Shown here piece by piece: positions 30,972-38,968 of a stretch of DNA of 64,000 nt. The stretch spans positions 1-64,000 of the forward strand of contig CAVJWR010000001.1 in assembly GCA_963653155.1 (NCBI GenBank). The letters are read 5' to 3'. Source of the DNA: UBA1731 sp963653155 (GTDB taxonomy: Bacteria > Verrucomicrobiota > Kiritimatiellia > RFP12 > UBA1067). The notes below the pieces were generated by a model. It searched no databases. It had not been told where the DNA came from and was given only the letters and a program-made list of their open reading frames with translations. The position numbers and the translations under genes are program-made. Position 1 is the first letter of the stretch. Every line of letters begins with the position of its first letter.

Positions 30972-33047
30972 ATGTTTCTTGGGACTTTCAGTTTATTCCT
31001 GGCTTTCGCAGCCCAGACCATAAGCGACGTAAGCGGCCTTCTGGATGCAGGCGACCGACAGGTCTCTCCGTCATTCGAGATTCGCGGCGTGATAAGCGGC
31101 GTCACCGCCCGTGGCAACTTCGCACTGGTGGATGGCACTGGGCGATCATTCTTCCACCGGAATTCCACCAATGTGCTTCATGTCGGAGATTGCGTCATCG
31201 TGCGCGGGACAATACGCCACGAGTCATATGGCTTCATACGCTGGCTGGCGCAGGAAATAATGCCGGACGGCTTCAAGGAAATTGCGCCGCCACCATTGGT
31301 TCCGCTTCGCGAAGCGACGGGCGGCAGATTCGATTGCCAGATGGTCAGGACACGCGGCTGGATTTCGGACATCGGCGCGGACGAAATCGATGCCCGGTAC
31401 ATCCTCGCCACGCTTACGGATGGCGACGCATCGGCCCTCATTGTGTTCCCGCGTAACCAGAACTTGCGGGAACTTCGGGATGCGAAGGTGGAAGTGACAT
31501 GTATCAGCCGGCCCAACTATTATGGTTCTCGCGTTTTCTCGCCATACCTCCTTGATCCCTGCCAAGGCGACAACTTGAAGGTCATCGAGCCGCCACCGAC
31601 AAACCGCTTTGCCGCCACATCGATAGATAACATCCAGCACGTCAATCCGACAGAACTATCGCATATGGGACGTCTCAAGGCCACCGGCATGGTGATGGCC
31701 CTATGGGACGGCAAGCATATGCTGATCCGAACCAAACACAGGCGCAACCCCTCGGTCAAAGCCATTCTTGACAATGATGCCCCTGCACCTAACGTCGGCG
31801 AATGGGTACAGGTTGTCGGGTATCCAGAGACCGACCTTTTCTCCATTACGCTCATGGATGCACTATGGAGCCCAATCCAGAAGCCAGCTGATGCCTCTCC
31901 GAATATCCTCGAAGAGGATCCGAAACCGATGCGCCTCCAGGAGCTCTTCAGTACTCCGGAAGGAAAGCGGCAGACACAGGCAATCAATAATGGCCGCCTC
32001 ATCACCGTAGAGGGCCGAATCCTGAACATTCCGTCGCCAACCGGCGCCTCAAAATCCTTGATGCTCGAACAAGACGGGTACATGGCATCCGTCAATCTTA
32101 GCGCCTGCTCAAACATCTTGCCGGAAATTTCGGTTGGATGCACTGTTCGCCTGACCGGCCCATGCATTCTCCAGGCAGAACTATGGCGCGGCGGGCGGCA
32201 GCGTCCACGTGTGCATGGGTTCACCCTGATCCCAAGATCGCAAGCCGACGTCACCATCGTTGCACGTCCACCATGGTGGACGCCAAGGCGGCTGTGGGCA
32301 ACAATCGGGATTCTGTCCGTCTCGCTTGCGCTGATTCTGTTGTGGAACCGATGGCTCGCCAAATGCATCGAGCGACGTACGCATAGGCTCATGCGCGAAC
32401 GCCGCTCCCGAGACCTTGCAGACCTGAAGAAAGAGGAACGAACACGGCTCGCCATAGAGCTTCACGACACGTTCTCCCAAGACCTCACCGGAGTGGCCCT
32501 TCAGATCGATGCCGCAGAGCTTGCCGCGACAACGAAGCCCGAATTGACGCTCCCCTACCTTGAATCCGCCCGCAGGAAAATGCAGAACTGCCGCGACAAC
32601 CTTCGCAACTGCCTTTGGGATCTGCGCTCGCTCGTCCTTGAGGAGCGGGAGCTTTCAGAAGCGATCAGATTGACGCTTGTGCCACAAATCGGCCGTACGG
32701 CGACTCTCAAGATTGACGGCTCCGTACCGACAAGCCGACTGAGCGACAACCTCGTGCACGCATCATTGAGCATCCTCCGTGAACTGGCATCCAACGCGGT
32801 GCGCCACGGCAAAGCCACCGACATTTCCATCCGCTGTGGACTGGCGGCAGACGCAACGCTTGAACTCTCCATTGCCGACAACGGCATCGGGTTCAACACA
32901 GAGAATATCCCAGGAACCCGCGAGGGGCATTTCGGGCTACAGGGCGTACGCGAACGCGTGGAACGCTTCAACGGGACGCTGTCGATCGTCAGCGAACCCG
33001 GCGGCGGCACGATACTTTCCATCAAAGGGATGCGCGAGGACATCTGA
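30972..33047 (+). CDS. NarX-type sensor histidine kinase with four OB-like periplasmic domains
   Basis: About 691 residues. A signal/anchor helix (FLGTFSLFLAFAAQTIS) is followed by about 420 periplasmic residues that divide into four beta-rich units of OB-fold appearance (around GVISGVTARGNFALVDGTGR; RTRGWISDIGADE; GMVMALWDGKHMLIRTK; VEGRILNIPSPTGASKSLML). Then comes a transmembrane helix (WATIGILSVSLALILLW) and a HisKA_3 kinase: phosphoacceptor His about residue 498 in RLAIELHDTFSQDLTG, N-box LASNAVRHGKA, G1 DNGIGF, G2 HFGLQGVRERV. Starts at 30963 are also possible. It overlaps functionally with the response regulator 2 nt downstream. The ligand is unknown; the neighbouring divergent operon suggests a sugar-related signal. 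Confidence 0.85.
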   Translation: MFLGTFSLFLAFAAQTISDVSGLLDAGDRQVSPSFEIRGVISGVTARGNFALVDGTGRSFFHRNSTNVLHVGDCVIVRGTIRHESYGFIRWLAQEIMPDGFKEIAPPPLVPLREATGGRFDCQMVRTRGWISDIGADEIDARYILATLTDGDASALIVFPRNQNLRELRDAKVEVTCISRPNYYGSRVFSPYLLDPCQGDNLKVIEPPPTNRFAATSIDNIQHVNPTELSHMGRLKATGMVMALWDGKHMLIRTKHRRNPSVKAILDNDAPAPNVGEWVQVVGYPETDLFSITLMDALWSPIQKPADASPNILEEDPKPMRLQELFSTPEGKRQTQAINNGRLITVEGRILNIPSPTGASKSLMLEQDGYMASVNLSACSNILPEISVGCTVRLTGPCILQAELWRGGRQRPRVHGFTLIPRSQADVTIVARPPWWTPRRLWATIGILSVSLALILLWNRWLAKCIERRTHRLMRERRSRDLADLKKEERTRLAIELHDTFSQDLTGVALQIDAAELAATTKPELTLPYLESARRKMQNCRDNLRNCLWDLRSLVLEERELSEAIRLTLVPQIGRTATLKIDGSVPTSRLSDNLVHASLSILRELASNAVRHGKATDISIRCGLAADATLELSIADNGIGFNTENIPGTREGHFGLQGVRERVERFNGTLSIVSEPGGGTILSIKGMREDI

Positions 33048-33049
33048 CC

Positions 33050-33673
33050 ATGAAAGGCAAACTGAAGATTCTGATCGCCGACGATCACGCGATCGTACGC
33101 GAAGGGCTTGCGTCCATCCTTGGTTTCCAAAAGGATTTTCAGGTAGTTGGCGAGGCGGCAAACGGCATTGATGCCGTGAATAAAACAGCGCAACTTGCGC
33201 CTGACATTGTCTTGATGGACCTCATGATGCCGCAGATGGATGGTGCGGCGGCCGCCGCAGAGATTATCCGCATCCGCCCAGAGACGCGCATCCTCCTGCT
33301 CACGTCATACGCCACATCTTCGGAACTCGCCATCGCATTACAGAACGGAATCGTAGGAGCGATTACAAAAAACGCGCCGAAAGAGGAACTGTTCGCGGCC
33401 ATCCGCAGAATAGCGCATGGCGAAACCTCGATATCGCCCGAGATAAGGCAGGCCATCGACGAAAGTCCCGACGCATCAACACTGACGAAACGCCAACGCG
33501 AGATGCTTGAGGCGATCTCTCGTGGCCTTTCCAATAGCGACATAGCCCGACTGCATGGGATTTCCATCCCGGCCGTGAAGTTTCACCTGCTCGCCCTATT
33601 CCGCAAGCTGGAAGTCGCCAACCGCACGGAGGCCGTTGCCCTTGCACTCCGCAAACGTCTACTGAAGCAATAA
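33050..33673 (+). CDS. NarL/FixJ-family response regulator
   Basis: A 207-residue regulator: receiver domain (ILIADDHAIVREGL; phosphoacceptor Asp57 in IVLMDLMMPQMDG; Lys in VGAITKNAPKEE) and a LuxR-type helix-turn-helix (LTKRQREMLEAISRGLSNSD, then RLHGISIPAVKFHLLALFRK). It lies 2 nt after the kinase gene, so it is the cognate partner. A NarL-type protein would bind as a dimer to inverted repeats; the CCTAACC/GGTTAGG palindrome at 30843 is one candidate. Its stop is followed immediately by an intergenic repeat mosaic. Confidence 0.95.
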   Translation: MKGKLKILIADDHAIVREGLASILGFQKDFQVVGEAANGIDAVNKTAQLAPDIVLMDLMMPQMDGAAAAAEIIRIRPETRILLLTSYATSSELAIALQNGIVGAITKNAPKEELFAAIRRIAHGETSISPEIRQAIDESPDASTLTKRQREMLEAISRGLSNSDIARLHGISIPAVKFHLLALFRKLEVANRTEAVALALRKRLLKQ

Positions 33674-33912
33674 GATAAGAAGTTGGGAGGGTGAGAAGTT
33701 GGAAAGTTGAGAGGGTACTACCCACTACCCACTGTCGATTTACGATTTGCGATTGCATTTAGCCATTTGGCCGTTTGATGTTATTGTAGTGACGGCATTC
33801 CATCGTCATGCGTTGCACGGGAGGGACGCAATTCATTGCGTCCGCTTTCGTTCGCTTTCTTCGGTCGCAACTTGTTGCGACCCTCCCGTGCAACGCATGA
33901 CGACGAGGTGCT
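33674..33912. repeat. Intergenic repeat mosaic D with a perfect 23-bp inverted repeat
   Basis: In order: GAAGTTGGGAGGGTGAGAAG-type repeats, ACTACCCACTACC, CGATTTACGATTTGCGATTG, then a compound palindrome. Its outer arms at 33803-33825 and 33881-33903 are perfect 23-bp inverted repeats (TCGTCATGCG... and complement). Inside are two hairpins, ACGCAAT-TC-ATTGCGT (33825-33840) and GGTCGCAAC-TT-GTTGCGACC (33863-33882). No gene is seen. Confidence 0.85.
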
Positions 33913-33915
33913 GCG

Positions 33916-35745
33916 TCACCAGGTCCCTTTCGCACGACGGAAATACATCGACTGCCCGATTGCGCGGGCGACGCGGCAGAGCCATTCGTATGGACGGTCG
34001 ACGACATCCACGAAGCCGATCTCGTAGGCTTCGCCGTCGCCTCGTCCGAGCAGGGGCTGGTCGCGATACTGAAACCAGTGGCAGCCGACGATCAGCGGAT
34101 GCTGTAGACATCCCTGCACGAAGCGCGCGAAGCTGCGTGCGCGTTCCCGTTCGTCGTAGACGGGCGCGAGCCCCGGCTTGAACATGCCCCGGTCGTAGGC
34201 GCCGAAATGGAACTCTCCGACGAGAATCGGCTTTTCGTTCCCGTCCGTGAACATCTTTTCCGAAAGGTTGTAGACCGAGTTCGCATAGGCGTTCACCGTG
34301 ATGACGTCGCAATGCTTCGCCGCCATGCGCCACAGGATGCCCGCCTGACGAAAGCCGACGAAACGCGAGCCGAGGTAGAGCTTGCCCGGCGCGGCCCGCG
34401 CCAGTTCCTCGCGGCAGATGCGGAAATAGAGGTCCAGATAGGGCGCGGCGGCATCCCCGCCGCCGATGGCGGGGATCCACTTCTGGAACTGGAGCTCGTT
34501 GTCGATGAAGAAGCCGATGCACATCGGGTCTTTCGCCGCGTGCTTTAGTGACCTGTCCGTCGCGAACTTTTTGCGGATCGCCGCCCGCATCGTATCCTCG
34601 AAGTTCGGAGCCGTGAAGTCGTAGATATGGAACTTCGGGTGGCGCGGCACGCCTTTGCCGCGCTCCAGCACACAGGCGACATACGGCTTCTTCGAGAGCA
34701 TCCCGAGTTCGGGGGCGCTCCAGTTGCCGATGGTGTTGAGACCCCACGAATCGAACCGCTTCAATACGAAGTCGAAGTAGTCTGCCGCAAAGTCCTTCTT
34801 CCCGAACTTCTTCTCAAGATTCCAGACCGTGAACGCCATCTTCCTGTCGGACGGAATCTCGCCCTGATACCAGTCGGGGTGCTTCGATGCGTCCGTCACG
34901 TCCGTCATGATCCGCGTCACGTCCAGTCCGATGGAGAAGAAGAGATGCCCGCCAGGAGTGACAAGCCACCATCTGCCGTCGACCTTCTCTGTGCGGAAGT
35001 TGCCAGTCGCGGCGAGCTGCGGGCCGTCCTTCCAGCCGCCGAAGCCGTCCCACGACGCGGGCGGCGGAGCGAGTGCCTTGCGCTCGGCTTTGAGGTCGTC
35101 GGCGAGATCCTTGTCGGAATGCACTTTCCCCTTCCATCCGGCATGGGCGAACTGTCCGTACTTGTCGATGAAAGGGACATACCGTTCGGACGGAACGAAT
35201 CGCGTCCATTCGGGTTCACCCTCTAGACGCAGGTTCGAGAGCCGCAGCTCGGCAAGACCCTTCACCTCGTCCTCGAAAGGCCACTGCATCTTCAGTTGGA
35301 TGGAGGTAATGTGCTTCGTGTCGATGACGGCGGGGCCACGTGCGTTCGTCGGGCATCCGTAGACCTCCGGGTGCATCAGGAGAAGCCGCATCGTCCGCCT
35401 TTCGCCCGGATTCAGTCCGATGCCCGTGTTGGCAGACCTGTTCTTTCGCGCAATCGCCGTCGCGTGGTCGCCCGAATCGCCTTGCGCTGCGCCTGCCGAG
35501 ACGTGCATCGTGAGCCGCGCCTGTCGCGTCTTCGAAAGGTTCTCCACGTCAACGGCAAGGAACTTCGCCCTGGAGAAGTCCGCCGCCGGAACCGGATCCC
35601 AGCGCAAGCCGGAATCCCACTCAGCGCTCGACAGATCGAGCCGTACCTGATTCGGAGCCTCTGTGGTCACACGTGCCCAGTGCACGGGCTTGAAGTCGCT
35701 CAGGGAAAGTGCCGCGAGCGAAACGGCGAGAATGGAACCGAACAT
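33916..35745 (-). CDS. Secreted agarase-like glycoside hydrolase (GH50-type)
   Basis: A 609-residue protein with a short signal peptide (FGSILAVSLAALSLSD). The N-terminal 190 residues form a CBM-like sandwich. The barrel begins GRWWLVTPGGHLFFSIGLDV, the phrase typical of beta-agarase GH50 enzymes. Candidate catalytic acids are Glu about 417 (GFFIDNELQF) and Glu about 511 (PILVGEFHFGAYDRG); the aromatic end motif GCHWFQYRDQPLLGR completes the active site. GH50 enzymes act on beta-galactan or agarose-like chains; the actual substrate is not determined. It lies downstream of the gapped beta-helix gene, 27 nt after its stop. Confidence 0.82.
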   Translation of the reverse strand: MFGSILAVSLAALSLSDFKPVHWARVTTEAPNQVRLDLSSAEWDSGLRWDPVPAADFSRAKFLAVDVENLSKTRQARLTMHVSAGAAQGDSGDHATAIARKNRSANTGIGLNPGERRTMRLLLMHPEVYGCPTNARGPAVIDTKHITSIQLKMQWPFEDEVKGLAELRLSNLRLEGEPEWTRFVPSERYVPFIDKYGQFAHAGWKGKVHSDKDLADDLKAERKALAPPPASWDGFGGWKDGPQLAATGNFRTEKVDGRWWLVTPGGHLFFSIGLDVTRIMTDVTDASKHPDWYQGEIPSDRKMAFTVWNLEKKFGKKDFAADYFDFVLKRFDSWGLNTIGNWSAPELGMLSKKPYVACVLERGKGVPRHPKFHIYDFTAPNFEDTMRAAIRKKFATDRSLKHAAKDPMCIGFFIDNELQFQKWIPAIGGGDAAAPYLDLYFRICREELARAAPGKLYLGSRFVGFRQAGILWRMAAKHCDVITVNAYANSVYNLSEKMFTDGNEKPILVGEFHFGAYDRGMFKPGLAPVYDERERARSFARFVQGCLQHPLIVGCHWFQYRDQPLLGRGDGEAYEIGFVDVVDRPYEWLCRVARAIGQSMYFRRAKGTW

Positions 35746-35772
35746 GAATACGCTTCCCTTGCCTGTGTGTGG

Positions 35773-36152
35773 TCATCGGATGATGACGTAGAACACCGGA
35801 CGGCGCTGGCTTTCGTAGCAGCCGATGTCGATGGCGCACATTNNNNNNNNNNNNNNNNNNNNNNNNNNNNNNNNNNNNNNNNNNNNNNNNNNNNNNNNNN
35901 NNNNNCACATTTTACTTCGGGGGCATTTCGGGTCGTCGTCGTGTAAGTGCCCGCCGCCACGTAAATCGCATCCCCCGCGACCGCCGTTGAAACCGCCTTG
36001 TCGACCGTCGCGAATGCCGTCTCGGCACTCAGTCCATCGTTGTCGCTATCTGAACCATCCAGCGAAACATAGTAGTTCGTTGCAAACGCGGACATGCCGC
36101 AAGCCAAGGCGCAAGCAAGAATGATGCGCTTTCCAGTCATGATGTGCCGCAT
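35773..36152 (-). CDS. Exported right-handed beta-helix protein, internal part missing in assembly
   Basis: The N-terminus has a signal peptide (KRIILACALACGMSAFA) and the opening of a parallel beta-helix protein: NYYVSLDGSDSDNDGLSAET, then AGDAIYVAAGTYTTTT. After a 63-N gap a third frame gives the family's usual end (CAIDIGCYESQRRPVFYVII with final R, TGA at 35773-35775). Such proteins are normally several hundred residues long, so the real gap is probably much larger than 63 bp. The start at 36152 has GAAGGAG 7 nt upstream. It ends with the same hydrophobic-plus-Arg terminus as the other exported proteins. Confidence 0.75.
35843..35905. other. Assembly gap (63 N) inside the beta-helix gene
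   Basis: Both sides carry CACATT (35837-35842 and 35906-35911). Joining them by that 6-bp overlap does not restore the frame of the C-terminal DIGCYE segment, so here the gap looks real and its length unknown. Confidence 0.9.
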
Positions 36153-36238
36153 CGTGAATCTCCTTCCATGAAATGTCTTTAAAGTTGCTGATAGTTTACC
36201 AAATTTCACGGCATCCCGCTCGTCCATCTACCTCTGTG

Positions 36239-36520
36239 TTAAAACATATCCGTCGTTTTTTGTTTAACACAGAGCCACAGAGTCACAAAGGCACAGAGTG
36301 AGTGGAGTACGCAGTTTCTTTTGACAGGATTTACAGGATTGTCAGGATTGATGGATAGGGATTTTCGATTTAGTTGGTAGATGGTAGTTGGTAGTGGCGT
36401 TTCGTGGTTTGCCCGCAACACCCAAGGGACACAAAATCTTGTGAATCCTGTAAATCCTGTCAAAAAAACTACACACCCTGCTCTGTGTCTTTGTGGCTCT
36501 GTGACTCTGTGTAAAAAAAA
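36239..36520. repeat. Nested palindromic intergenic repeat E
   Basis: Outer arms 36267-36298 and 36481-36512 are 32-bp inverted repeats (29 of 32 match) built from CACAGAG/CACAAAG heptamers. Inner arms 36321-36340 and 36444-36463 are a perfect 20-bp inverted repeat of GACAGGATTTACAGGATT type. The centre holds GTTGGTAGATGGTAGTTGGT repeats. T or A runs flank both ends. There is no gene in 36153-36580. Confidence 0.9.
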
Positions 36521-36580
36521 ACTCCATCGCGTCCATATACATTACGCAAAGCCCTATAAAGCCAAGTGATGGCGACCGAA

Positions 36581-38950
36581 TCAGAATCGATATACGTGAA
36601 CGGCGAATGGCAAGAAGTCGTCCGTAAGGGAATTGCCATCGCGGCAAATCCTCCGTCCTTCCCACATGACATCACCAGCCGATGTCCCGCCTGCAAACGA
36701 AATCTCCACGCGAACCGTCTCGGTCGTTCCATTTACGGCCAGCAGATACGTATTCCCTTCATGCCGCTTTAACAACACCGTCACGGACGGATTCTTCAGG
36801 ATGTCATATGTTGGACCATGCAGAACGCGAACAGCTGGCTGGTCTGGCGGGGTGCGCTCAAGCAGGATGGGCGATAGTTCGGCAATCCTCCGCGACAGTT
36901 CCGTAAGTTCCACCCATCGTTCCGGCAGGTCTGCGGCTCCATAGTTATATGTCTTGCCATCCTTATTGCGTCCGCCAGAGTACGTGTACCACATGATGCC
37001 GGTCGCACCATTTGCAAGTGCCGCGAAGCTTGTCGCAAAAAGTTCGTCTCGCGTGGGGAATCGTTTCCAGTTGGTCCATCCGGAGAAGTGCTGCATCAAG
37101 GCCCAGACACCACGGGCGGACAGTCCGTTGGCGGCAACGTCTGCACGGATCCTGCGCATGGACGTTACGACCATGGCGACTGCGGATTTCACGTCCCTCG
37201 CATCTCCGTTGCGGATCGGATAGAGTTCAGGGAGAAATATATCAGTTCCGGCGGCATAGTCGAAATAGTTGGCGACAGGACTCGCATAGCCATAGTTGTC
37301 GGCCTGGCAGGTGAGGCGCGTGCCGTCCGCCGCGCGCATTCCGTCCATACGGTCGCGCAGCTCCATCGCGGAACAGTGCTCAGACGTGTCATCGCCAAGG
37401 TACCAGGCCGCAATTCCCCCGTACGGCCTGAACTTCTTGAATGTTGGTTCGTCAGGCATGTGCACCCCCACGAACGAAAGCATGCCGTTCGTCGTCGCCG
37501 CCGCCAGGAACTCTTCCCGCTCCGCCCTCTGGTAGCTTTGCACCATGTTGAATCCGGCATCCTTGAGGCTACGCATCGCGCGGTCATAGCTTCCGCCGTT
37601 TGCCGCGCATTTCTTGAGGCCATATATCCCAATGGGAAAGAACGGACGGCCATCCACAAGCATCACGCCATCATCCCGCAACGTGTAGCGCGGTACGCCT
37701 ACAGGCTCTTCGCCAACATAGAACCTTTTGCGGGCAACGTGCGAATTCCCGTTCCAGTCTCTGGCGGTTACGTCAAGCCTATGCAGACCGGGCGTCCAAG
37801 GCGCCTCGACATCCTTCATCGTAAGGCGATCACCAGTGCGCACAAAAAGGTCTGTAGCCTTGCGGCCATCAAGCTCGATGTCCAAGGATCGCCAATCGAC
37901 GGTAGAGTCGTCCGTCACACTCAGGACGGGACGGAAGAGCCTGTCCTGCACTGGGGCTGTCGCATTCTCAATGCATACGGTCGGCGGCAGACGGTCTGGC
38001 CTCGGCAAAAAGCCCGCGTCTTTCTTGCCGCCTACGGTCACAGACTTTAACGTGGGCGTATTCGCGCCATTGCCGGAAAGGCGCACTCGATAGCGGAGAT
38101 AGCCGTCACGAGGGACGAACGGCGACGAGTACCACGTCGCATCCGTTCCGTCCGGGCCAATGAACTTCGCCCCGTGCAAATCCGCAGGAGTTCCGGCAAG
38201 CGCAACCTGGACCCCTATCGACGTTCCCTCCGGCGTTTCCGCTTCCCACGAAACGGCTCCGGCGCGGCGCGGATACGATACTATTTCACCCTCTCGCACG
38301 AATTCCCGAACATCACCGACCGTGCCGATCTCGATATTGCGGTATCGCACCGCCTCACCAGCAATCAGATTCGGCCCATCAAATCCAAGGCGAAGGGAAA
38401 AGGATTGGCTACCGTCCGGGATGTCGCCAAAGCAGACAGCTTCAGACCACTTGTCCTTTGCGAGCGGGTAGACGAGCCTTGAGACACCCAATTCATCCCC
38501 ATCGGCACCATACCAATGGATGGCAGATCCCCAACGCGCACCAAACGAAGTTATGGATGGGAAATCCATGGTGCCGTATACATCCGCACGGAAAACGAAT
38601 CGACGTCCCACTGCGGAGAACGGGAACCTTTTCGTCTCTATGCACCAGGCGGAATCCACCTTGGCCGTCTTGACTCCTGTCACCTCCAGGCACCTTCCAA
38701 AGCCGCACGGGAAACAGGGCTTCACGGACAGGGAAGCGCCGTGCACCTCTGGCGACCGCCACCGTGCAGCATCCGTGAAATCATCCGCATAAAACGCCGC
38801 ACCAGACTCTGAGAGCGATATCCCTTCCACATTGGAAACCGTTACGCCAGAAAACTGCGCGAGGTCTGTTGCCGCCGCCGTTCCCGCGATGGCGATGAGA
38901 ACCGTACCAAACGCCATTAACCTTGTACCCTTCACGCATTCCATTGACAT
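36581..38950 (-). CDS. Secreted multidomain glycosidase-like protein
   Basis: About 789 residues with a signal peptide (MAFGTVLIAIAGTAAATD). The N-terminal half has two sandwich domains (RRFVFRADVYGTMDFPSITS; VGGKKDAGFLPRPDRL and an Ig-like TVDWRSLDIELDGRKA). The C-terminal half is a TIM-barrel of glycoside-hydrolase appearance (DGRPFFPIGIYGLKKCAANG, GGIAAWYLGDDTSEHCSAME, TDIFLPELYPIRNGDARDVK, ANGATGIMWYTYSGGRNKDG) followed by a small beta domain. LGDDTSE and PELYP carry likely acidic active-site residues. The family is not firmly identified. AAGGAGGG overlaps the end of the upstream 990-residue protein; the ATG at 38950 is preferred over a TTG at 38953. Confidence 0.72.
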   Translation of the reverse strand: MSMECVKGTRLMAFGTVLIAIAGTAAATDLAQFSGVTVSNVEGISLSESGAAFYADDFTDAARWRSPEVHGASLSVKPCFPCGFGRCLEVTGVKTAKVDSAWCIETKRFPFSAVGRRFVFRADVYGTMDFPSITSFGARWGSAIHWYGADGDELGVSRLVYPLAKDKWSEAVCFGDIPDGSQSFSLRLGFDGPNLIAGEAVRYRNIEIGTVGDVREFVREGEIVSYPRRAGAVSWEAETPEGTSIGVQVALAGTPADLHGAKFIGPDGTDATWYSSPFVPRDGYLRYRVRLSGNGANTPTLKSVTVGGKKDAGFLPRPDRLPPTVCIENATAPVQDRLFRPVLSVTDDSTVDWRSLDIELDGRKATDLFVRTGDRLTMKDVEAPWTPGLHRLDVTARDWNGNSHVARKRFYVGEEPVGVPRYTLRDDGVMLVDGRPFFPIGIYGLKKCAANGGSYDRAMRSLKDAGFNMVQSYQRAEREEFLAAATTNGMLSFVGVHMPDEPTFKKFRPYGGIAAWYLGDDTSEHCSAMELRDRMDGMRAADGTRLTCQADNYGYASPVANYFDYAAGTDIFLPELYPIRNGDARDVKSAVAMVVTSMRRIRADVAANGLSARGVWALMQHFSGWTNWKRFPTRDELFATSFAALANGATGIMWYTYSGGRNKDGKTYNYGAADLPERWVELTELSRRIAELSPILLERTPPDQPAVRVLHGPTYDILKNPSVTVLLKRHEGNTYLLAVNGTTETVRVEISFAGGTSAGDVMWEGRRICRDGNSLTDDFLPFAVHVYRF

Positions 38951-38968
38951 CAACTATAGCCCTCCTTG

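Noticed and set aside
32179..33047. Transposon ends at the inverted repeats in mosaics C and D
   Set aside because: No transposase is present and the arms are inside a hairpin mosaic, so an insertion sequence is not supported.
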